Assembly (NCBI GenBank): GCA_017861415.1
Contig: JAGFXS010000030.1
Location: 1 to 11,115, forward strand
Origin: Bacillota bacterium
GTDB taxonomy: Bacteria > Bacillota > Clostridia > Oscillospirales > Oscillospiraceae
DNA: 11,115 nt
Direction of reading: 5' to 3'
This document shows positions 6,122 through 11,115 of this stretch, in pieces (positions within the stretch are counted from its first letter, which is position 1; the number at the start of each line of letters is the position of its first letter). A model generated the notes under the pieces. That model had not been told where the DNA came from, did no database searches, and saw nothing but the letters and a program-made list of their open reading frames with translations. Both the position numbers and the translations under genes were made by a program.

Positions 6122-6148
6122 ATATCGGACTAAAGTGTAAATAACATA
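6122..6148 (-). promoter_or_regulatory. Sigma-28-like promoter for the flgM operon
   Basis: On the minus strand the -10 element TCCGATAT (6122-6129) matches seven of eight bases of the SigD consensus GCCGATAT. Fifteen bases upstream the -35 region is TATG (6145-6148), only two of four bases of TAAA, so the -35 is weak. The expected start is near 6115, leaving a leader of about 60 nt before the GTG of flgM. The upstream half is embedded in the inverted repeat at 6135-6171. Confidence 0.6.
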
Positions 6149-6171
6149 AGTGATTATTTCGATATTTACAC
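6135..6171. repeat. Nine-bp inverted repeat at the flgM promoter
   Basis: GTGTAAATA (6135-6143) and TATTTACAC (6163-6171) are perfect reverse complements separated by 19 bp. The repeat spans the -35 region of the flgM promoter. It also begins 18 nt after the cheB stop. It could be an operator for a dimeric regulator. A role as a transcript end for cheB is less likely, because the stem is AT-rich, the loop long, and no U-run follows. Confidence 0.5.
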
Positions 6172-6188
6172 AAAAAGGAGCAGAGGAA

Positions 6189-7232
6189 TTATGCCTGTAA
6201 GCTCTTCAAATGACGCAGAAGAAGCCCGGCGATATTATCAAGAGAGGCCTGGGTTTGTACTGCGCCGATCTGATGGGCTACCATAGGCATACCATAGACA
6301 ACGGAGGATTCCTGATCCTGACCGATGGTATAGGCCCCGGCCTGCCGCATGGACAAAAGGCCGCTGGCGCCGTCTCTGCCCATGCCGGTCATAATGATGC
6401 CGGCCATATGACTCTTTATCGTTTCGGCCATGGATGAAAAAAGTACATCCACCGAGGGGCAGTGACCGCTCACCTTAGGTTCCGGTTTGCAAGAGAGGAG
6501 ATATTTGGTGCCCTGCCGCATGACCCGGGACTGGTAATCTGCAGGGGCCACTAGAGCAAGACCACGACGGATTTCATCGCCGTGTTTCGCCTCCCGCACC
6601 TCCATGCTGCAAAGTTGGTTCAAGCGGTCGGCATACATTTTCGTAAAGCCTGCGGGCATGTGCTGCACAATAACCATACCAGGGATGTCTGCGGGAAGCT
6701 GCTGCATGACCCGCAGAGTGGCCTCGGTGCCGCCGGTGGATGCCCCCAGCCCGATGATTGTCTGATCCAGAACCGCGCTGACGCCCAATAGGGACGCTGC
6801 TTGAAGCGTGGTGGTGATGGCGGCGGATGGCTTGCGGCGTTGGCTGGAGTGGGCAATCAAAATTTTCTGTCCCAAGGTTCGGATAAAATCAGCCTTGCTC
6901 TGAGATGCGTCTGGCTTGCGGACAAAGTCCATGGCGCCAACGGCTAGGGCATCAAATACACGAAGATTGAGTGAGGAGACCATAATCACGGGGGGGTGGT
7001 TGTTTCCCAGTGTTTTTAAAAAGTCAATGCCGCTCATACCGGGCATTTCAACGTCCAAGGTCAAAACATCAGGGTTTAGATGGGCAATTTTCTGCTTGGC
7101 ATCCATGGCGTTGACGGCATAACCGACTACCTCGATTCTCGGTGAAGCAGAGAGCCCGGAAATCAGAATTTCCCGCATCAGCATGGAGTCATCTACAACC
7201 AGGACGCGAACCCGTGGCAAACTTGTTGTCAT
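6189..7232 (-). CDS. cheB: Chemotaxis response regulator / receptor methylesterase CheB
   Basis: CheB removes methyl groups from (and deamidates) glutamates in chemoreceptors, resetting their signalling; phosphorylation by CheA activates it. I chose ATG 7230-7232, with AGGAGGTG (7239-7246) 6 nt upstream, rather than an ATG ten codons earlier; the product is 347 residues. The receiver domain (about 8-125) has the acidic pair D14-D15, phosphoacceptor D60 in LTLDVEMPGM, and K106 in VRKPD. A linker leads to the methylesterase domain (about 155-345) with the catalytic triad S165 (GLGASTGG), H191 (VQHMPAGF) and D287 (TGMGRDGA). All key residues are intact. It follows cheW after a 99-nt leader-like gap that holds a G+C-rich hairpin. 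The partner methyltransferase CheR is not in the window. Confidence 0.97.
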   Translation of the reverse strand: MTTSLPRVRVLVVDDSMLMREILISGLSASPRIEVVGYAVNAMDAKQKIAHLNPDVLTLDVEMPGMSGIDFLKTLGNNHPPVIMVSSLNLRVFDALAVGAMDFVRKPDASQSKADFIRTLGQKILIAHSSQRRKPSAAITTTLQAASLLGVSAVLDQTIIGLGASTGGTEATLRVMQQLPADIPGMVIVQHMPAGFTKMYADRLNQLCSMEVREAKHGDEIRRGLALVAPADYQSRVMRQGTKYLLSCKPEPKVSGHCPSVDVLFSSMAETIKSHMAGIIMTGMGRDGASGLLSMRQAGAYTIGQDQESSVVYGMPMVAHQIGAVQTQASLDNIAGLLLRHLKSLQA

Positions 7233-7270
7233 ATCAAACACCTCCTGATTTTTACGATACATGGAAAGAA

Positions 7271-7292
7271 GGGGCGAAACAAGTGCCGCCCC
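7271..7292 (-). terminator. Possible weak terminator or attenuator between cheW and cheB
   Basis: On the minus strand, GGGGCG and CGCCCC form a 6-bp G+C stem around a 10-nt loop, followed by TTCTTTCC rather than a clean U-run. It sits in the 99-nt gap between the cheW stop and the cheB start. It may partly end transcription, act as an mRNA-stability element, or be incidental. Confidence 0.35.
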
Positions 7293-7361
7293 CTCAAGCT
7301 CCAGTGGTCTATCTTCATTGAGCTGCTCAGAAAATAAACAGGTAGAGTCTTCCTAATACCG

Positions 7362-7841
7362 TCACGACTCCACGAGGAGAACACAGTCCAGTAGCAGCAT
7401 GGTAGACCCATCTGCCAGCGAACACATGCCAGAGATCAATTTTTGAGCGCTGTGGTCGTGGGCGGGAAGCAGACTGGTTTTCGGAACTGCTACCATTTGA
7501 GCCACGTCGTCCACCAAAATGCCAAGCTGCATGCCGTTCACATCGAGGACGATAATACAGGCATCTTCCCGATAGGGGCGGCCCAAGCGCAGACGAAAGT
7601 CAATAATGGGAATAACTTGTCCGCGAAGGTTGATGATACCTCTGACATAGTCGGGCACCATGGGTAGGTGAGTGACGCTATGGGTAGTGATGATTTCAAC
7701 CACATACTCTACATCGGCGCCGTACAGAAGCCCGTCGGACTCAAAGATCAAAAATTGCTGCATCTGTATTTCCGGAACGGAATCCACAGCCGAAAGCATT
7801 TCATCTTCTCTACCGAATAATCTTTCTTCAGTTGCAATCAT
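7362..7841 (-). CDS. cheW: Chemotaxis coupling protein CheW
   Basis: CheW links the kinase CheA to methyl-accepting receptors in the polar signalling array. The 159-residue product has the single CheW fold: QQFLIFESDGLLYGADVEYV (28-47), the receptor/kinase contact region LPMVPDYVRGIINLRGQVIP (59-78) followed by IIDFRLRLG, and the second barrel part CIIVLDVNGMQLGILVDDV (95-113). About 27 residues precede the domain, a modest N-terminal extension. The ATG is supported by GAGGT about 6 nt upstream. It begins 29 nt after the cheA stop, consistent with one transcript. CheV is excluded because no receiver domain follows. Confidence 0.96.
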   Translation of the reverse strand: MIATEERLFGREDEMLSAVDSVPEIQMQQFLIFESDGLLYGADVEYVVEIITTHSVTHLPMVPDYVRGIINLRGQVIPIIDFRLRLGRPYREDACIIVLDVNGMQLGILVDDVAQMVAVPKTSLLPAHDHSAQKLISGMCSLADGSTMLLLDCVLLVES

Positions 7842-7870
7842 GGGATTACCTCACTTTCCAAGCTGTTTTC

Positions 7871-9943
7871 TCAAACTGAGGAGTACAGGTTAGCTACATC
7901 AAGGATGATGCTGATGCTGCCGTCACCCAAAATGGTGCATCCTGTGATGCCGTAATTTTTGATGCTAAAGGTGTTAACATAGGGAGGCAGAGGCTTTACC
8001 ACGATCTGGTGTTCGCCGATAAGCTCGTCAACGAAGAGGCAGTAGGAAATTTCATCATCCTCAACCCAGATCAAAATGCCGTCGTTAATCTCATCATAGC
8101 CGTTTTCCAGGCGATAGAAGTTCTTTAGACGGATGATGGGGTAGAAATGATCCATGCACTTGATCATCTCGTCCCGGTTGGGGTCATAGATGATGTCTCC
8201 GGCGGCGACCTTGAAAGATTGGCGAATGTTGTTGATGGGGATGGTGAAGATGGAATCGCCAACAGAGACCTCCATACCGTCCATAATGGCCATGGTTAGG
8301 GGGATTTTCAGGGCTGTGGTCATGCCCTGTCCCAACTCGCTGGTGATGGAAATGGAACCGCCCACGGCGTCTACATTCTGCTTCACCACGTCCATGCCAA
8401 CACCCCGTCCAGAGAACTCCGTGACCTCGTTATTGGTGGAGAAGCCCGGCATCAGCAGGAAGTTTAAGATTTCCTTATGACTGTATTCCACGTCGTGACT
8501 GGCCAGACCCTGACGGTAGGCCTTATTTAGCACAGAGTCGTAATCCACGCCCTTACCGTCGTCGTGAACTTCAATGATGACCTCACTGCCGGTGTGGCGG
8601 GCGGTGAGGGTGATCTCACCTACGGGATTCTTGCCCGCGGCAATGCGGTCCGCCTCTTGCACCTCAATACCATGGTCCATGGAATTGCGGACAATGTGCA
8701 TAATGGGATCGCTGATGGCGTCTACGATGGTCTTATCGACCTCGGTATCCTCGCCCACCAGTTTTAAATTCACCCGTTTGCCCAGCTTTTTACCCATGTC
8801 CCGCACGATGCGGTTCATCTTCTGGAAGGTGCCCGATAGGGGGACCATCCGCAGAGACATGGAAACGTCCTGAAGCTCGTCGGTGAGCTTGCGTAACTGA
8901 CGGGCAGACTTGGTAAAGTTGTCAAGCTTTAGACCGGCAAGGTCAGGGCTGGCGGTGACCATGGATTCGGTGATGACGATTTCTCCCACAACAGCCATAA
9001 GCTGGTCCAGTTTGCCGAGGCTGACGCTAATCAGGCTCTCCTTGCCGGAGGTGTGTCCTGAAGAGGCGGGGGCTATGGGGGCGGCGCTGCCGCTATTTTC
9101 GGAAATGGTAGCAGGAGTCTCCTCATAAGAGTCCGTTTCTTCCTGACGTGCAGTATAGGTGCTGGTGGGGAGTGTGGTCAGGGCGGTGTCCGCTATCTCG
9201 TAGGTGCGGACCGAGCCGGTGGCGGTGACTGCGTGGATGGCGGCAGCCCGGTCAGCTGCATTACGGAACTGAACAAGAAACCCCTGCTCGATGATCACTT
9301 CAGCCGCAGAGGAGTCGCCCTCCAGCTCACTTGGCGTATAGATAAAATCAGAGTCCACACAGAAATCGCCGATGGAGTTTACAAGCATATAGGCACGGAG
9401 GTTTTCCATGCCGGAGCCTTCATCAAAATGTACCAGTAGTGCATAAGGAAATTCATCGCTACTGGAGAGGGGGATGTCCGTGGTCAGACCGGTGCTTCCA
9501 TCTTGGACAAGGGGGGCAGCGCTTCCGGAAGTTCCGTTGAGATCTCCTGTAATTTTGGCAATCAAACTATTAATATTTAAAAGAAACGTGTCGATATCAG
9601 TTGAAAGTGGTGTGTCGCTTTCCAGCTTTGCAACTTCACTGCGGAAGAAATCGATGGCCTGGAACATCAGGTCAAAAAGCTCTGCCTTGTTCGATTCGCT
9701 GACGGCATCCATGGAGTGCTCGCGGATCAAAAAGAAGGTGTCCTCGATGCGATGGGCTACTGTCATCAAAGTACCAAACTCCATCATGGCAGAGGAACCC
9801 TTGATGGTGTGCATAATACGGAAAATTTCATCCACGTCATTTTGGGAAAAGAAGCCGGCTTGTTCGGCAGCAAGGGCAATGCTGTCAAGCTGCTCTAACA
9901 GGGTGTTGGTTTCGTAGAGATACATCTCCAAAATGCTATCCAT
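7871..9943 (-). CDS. cheA: Chemotaxis histidine kinase CheA
   Basis: CheA autophosphorylates in response to chemoreceptors and passes phosphate to CheY and CheB. The 690-residue product has the five-domain order. P1 (about 1-130) carries phospho-accepting H45 in FRIMHTIKGSSAM. P2, the response-regulator docking domain, spans about 165-255. P3, the dimerisation helices, spans about 303-370 (LISVSLGKLDQLMAVVGEIV). P4, the ATP-binding kinase domain, has N-box HIVRNSMDHG (416-425), G1 DDGKG (461-465) and G2 GRGVGMD (512-518). P5, the CheW-like regulatory domain, runs from about 555 to the end. All catalytic motifs are intact. The ATG is preceded by AGAGGTGG. It heads the unit cheA-cheW-cheB, with a sigma-28-type promoter upstream. 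The linkers either side of P2 share the hexapeptide SGSAAP (139-144, 284-289). Confidence 0.98.
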   Translation of the reverse strand: MDSILEMYLYETNTLLEQLDSIALAAEQAGFFSQNDVDEIFRIMHTIKGSSAMMEFGTLMTVAHRIEDTFFLIREHSMDAVSESNKAELFDLMFQAIDFFRSEVAKLESDTPLSTDIDTFLLNINSLIAKITGDLNGTSGSAAPLVQDGSTGLTTDIPLSSSDEFPYALLVHFDEGSGMENLRAYMLVNSIGDFCVDSDFIYTPSELEGDSSAAEVIIEQGFLVQFRNAADRAAAIHAVTATGSVRTYEIADTALTTLPTSTYTARQEETDSYEETPATISENSGSAAPIAPASSGHTSGKESLISVSLGKLDQLMAVVGEIVITESMVTASPDLAGLKLDNFTKSARQLRKLTDELQDVSMSLRMVPLSGTFQKMNRIVRDMGKKLGKRVNLKLVGEDTEVDKTIVDAISDPIMHIVRNSMDHGIEVQEADRIAAGKNPVGEITLTARHTGSEVIIEVHDDGKGVDYDSVLNKAYRQGLASHDVEYSHKEILNFLLMPGFSTNNEVTEFSGRGVGMDVVKQNVDAVGGSISITSELGQGMTTALKIPLTMAIMDGMEVSVGDSIFTIPINNIRQSFKVAAGDIIYDPNRDEMIKCMDHFYPIIRLKNFYRLENGYDEINDGILIWVEDDEISYCLFVDELIGEHQIVVKPLPPYVNTFSIKNYGITGCTILGDGSISIILDVANLYSSV

Positions 9944-9986
9944 TAAACGGCCACCTCTTTATTTCTGTAATTTATATCTTGATTAA

Positions 9987-10013
9987 TTATCGGCATAAAA
10001 AGAGAGAAGTTAA
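9987..10013 (-). promoter_or_regulatory. Sigma-28 (SigD-type) promoter for cheA-cheW-cheB
   Basis: On the minus strand, TTAA (10010-10013), a 15-bp spacer and GCCGATAA (9987-9994) match the sigma-28 consensus TAAA-N15-GCCGATAA, with a perfect -10. The expected start is near 9980, leaving a leader of about 37 nt before the cheA ATG. This is the best-matching sigma-28 -10 in the window and indicates late-class expression of the chemotaxis genes. Confidence 0.8.
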
Positions 10014-10051
10014 GTATTTAAGACAAATTTTGTTGCACTAGGGGGATATCC

Positions 10052-11115
10052 ATGCCCGAACTATTAGGCGTCACCAATCCGGTGCCGGGTTATGACGGCA
10101 ACCATACCAATCGTAACATTCCGGTACAGCCTGGTACAGGACACTTGCAAAATGTTCCTGACCCCAGTCGTGTGACGGGGGCAGATAGACGCAGCGAGCA
10201 GCAAGATGCGGGCACCAGATCCCAAAACTCCATACCACGTTTTGACTCTAATTTTCAGAGTTTTCTGCAGCGTCTGCGCGATACGCCGGAGCTATCCATG
10301 GTACTATCGCGGCTCTTTGCCGGTAAAGGAACACAGGTTTCCTCCGGGATTGGCGAGGGATCAGCAGAGGAGATTTCTCGCTTTCTCAAAATGCTACAAA
10401 TGGATGAAGGGGAATTTCTGCGGTTTCTGACCAGACAGCTAGGCGGCGATAGTCGGTTTTCTGGCCCACTGTTTGCCATGCTACGGGATGCCTATCAAAA
10501 TGCTGAGTCCCAAGGGATGCGGGGAGATATCCTTCTGTTTCTCAAGCGATACGGGGATCATTCCTCTACCCGCCATATTGAAGGAAATATTTTACGGAAT
10601 TTAAACCGAATGGCAAGGGCGATCCCTGCGAGCTACGGAAGCCAGCTAGTTGAGCTGATTGCCAAGTTGGAAAATGGTGTTGCTGCCGGGGATCGGGCGG
10701 GAAATCTGAAGCTTCTGATGGGGAGAATCCTCCCGTTTATGTCGGACTATGTAGGGCGGACTCATGACTTGGGCTATGCTCGAAGTCTGCTTACCCTACT
10801 GGCCTTGGACATAGCCCGGTATGAGAATGGCTCCCAGGAAAACCTGCTCCAGGCGTTTCACCAGTTAAAAAATTATGTAACCCTCCGGGATCGATTGGGT
10901 GCTCTTGATGAGGGCGGTTTGATGCGTCTGCTACAGAGCAGCCTGTTTGCCAAGGCGCCGACTGAGAATGTCTTTGCCAATCAGCTTGCGACCGCTGCAG
11001 CGCAGGCTTTGCAGGGTGGCTCCGGAACGGAGGCCCAAGCTGCATTTCGGGAACTGGTGTCGGCCTTTTTGGTGAACGAGAGTGTGTATATGCCCATCAA
11101 TCACCTGATGATTCC
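10052..11115 (+). CDS. Unrecognised helical protein divergent from cheA, 3' end outside the window
   Basis: I do not recognise this family. The frame is open for 354 codons from ATG 10052-10054 to the window edge with no stop, and AGGGGGA (10040-10046) lies 5 nt upstream as ribosome binding site. Residues 1-65 are polar and Gly/Pro/Asn/Gln-rich and look unstructured (for example VPGYDGNHTNRNIPVQPGTG). From about 66 the sequence is amphipathic and leucine-rich, likely mostly helical (FQSFLQRLRDTPELSMVLSR; EEISRFLKMLQMDEGEFLRF; LGYARSLLTLLALDIARYEN). There is no signal peptide, membrane segment or catalytic motif. A disordered N-terminus on a helical body is compatible with a flagellar export substrate such as a FliK-like hook-length protein, but this is speculation from context. 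It shares a 108-nt intergenic region with cheA; no clear plus-strand promoter is visible there. That it is a real gene is well supported. Confidence 0.85.
   Translation, partial: MPELLGVTNPVPGYDGNHTNRNIPVQPGTGHLQNVPDPSRVTGADRRSEQQDAGTRSQNSIPRFDSNFQSFLQRLRDTPELSMVLSRLFAGKGTQVSSGIGEGSAEEISRFLKMLQMDEGEFLRFLTRQLGGDSRFSGPLFAMLRDAYQNAESQGMRGDILLFLKRYGDHSSTRHIEGNILRNLNRMARAIPASYGSQLVELIAKLENGVAAGDRAGNLKLLMGRILPFMSDYVGRTHDLGYARSLLTLLALDIARYENGSQENLLQAFHQLKNYVTLRDRLGALDEGGLMRLLQSSLFAKAPTENVFANQLATAAAQALQGGSGTEAQAAFRELVSAFLVNESVYMPINHLMI

Noticed and set aside
6138..6165. Plus-strand sigma-28-like match TAAA-N16-TTCGATAT
   Set aside because: It faces into the 3' end of cheB, where no plus-strand gene exists, and it arises from the inverted repeat in AT-rich DNA.
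7230..7262. Longer CheB starting at ATG 7262
   Set aside because: The ATG at 7232 has AGGAGGTG at 6-nt spacing and starts just before the first receiver-domain strand; the extra ten residues have no support.
10255..11045. Minus-strand frames opposite the gene at 10052
   Set aside because: They are short and broken by stops, while the plus-strand frame is open across the whole stretch with a ribosome binding site.
1..11115. Mobile elements, CRISPR arrays, tRNA or rRNA genes
   Set aside because: No transposase or integrase motifs, no regularly spaced direct repeats, and no tRNA- or rRNA-like sequence was recognised on reading both strands.

Overview
This window is a flagellum and chemotaxis locus from a Gram-positive, endospore-former-type bacterium (Bacillota, most likely class Clostridia). 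The lineage call rests on the order flgM-flgN-flgK-flgL-DUF6470(yviE-like)-fliW-csrA, which matches the Bacillus/Clostridia arrangement, on strong AGGAGG-type ribosome binding sites, and on SigA and SigD(sigma-28)-type promoter sequences. Family or genus cannot be fixed from this sequence. Flagellin (hag/fliC), cheR, cheY, cheC and cheD are not in the window.

Layout, from right to left (almost everything is on the minus strand). Transcription unit 1 is cheA-cheW-cheB (9943 to 6189), behind a very good sigma-28-type promoter at 9987-10013. It encodes the receptor-coupled histidine kinase, its coupling protein and the receptor methylesterase. Transcription unit 2 is flgM-flgN-flgK-flgL-DUF6470-fliW-csrA (6051 to 648). 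It starts behind a sigma-28-like -10 element next to a 9-bp inverted repeat and ends at a 34-bp perfect-palindrome terminator at 605-638. It encodes the anti-sigma-28 factor, the hook-junction chaperone, the two hook-filament junction proteins, a conserved flagellar-locus protein, and the FliW/CsrA pair that controls flagellin translation. Unit 3 is the 5' end of a flgB-led basal-body operon (244 leftwards, cut by the window edge). It has a consensus SigA promoter at 283-311 and a second, upstream sigma-28-type promoter at 395-421, separated from csrA by an AT-rich non-coding stretch.

The only plus-strand gene starts at 10052, diverges from cheA, and runs off the right edge without a stop (354 codons visible). 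Its product is not one I recognise: a polar, proline/glycine-containing N-terminal tail followed by a long, mostly helical region. Its position suggests a flagellum-associated role, but that is inference only.

How it fits together: SigA transcription of the flgB operon would build the basal body and hook. FlgM is then typically exported, freeing sigma-28, which drives chemotaxis genes, junction proteins and further flgM/csrA, and boosts flgB from the upstream promoter. FliW and CsrA would tune translation of late mRNAs. Points worth a second look are the unrecognised divergent gene, the tandem flgB promoters with a leader hairpin that holds the Shine-Dalgarno in its loop and overlaps the start codon, and inverted repeats at two promoters. 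No mobile element, CRISPR array, tRNA or rRNA was seen.
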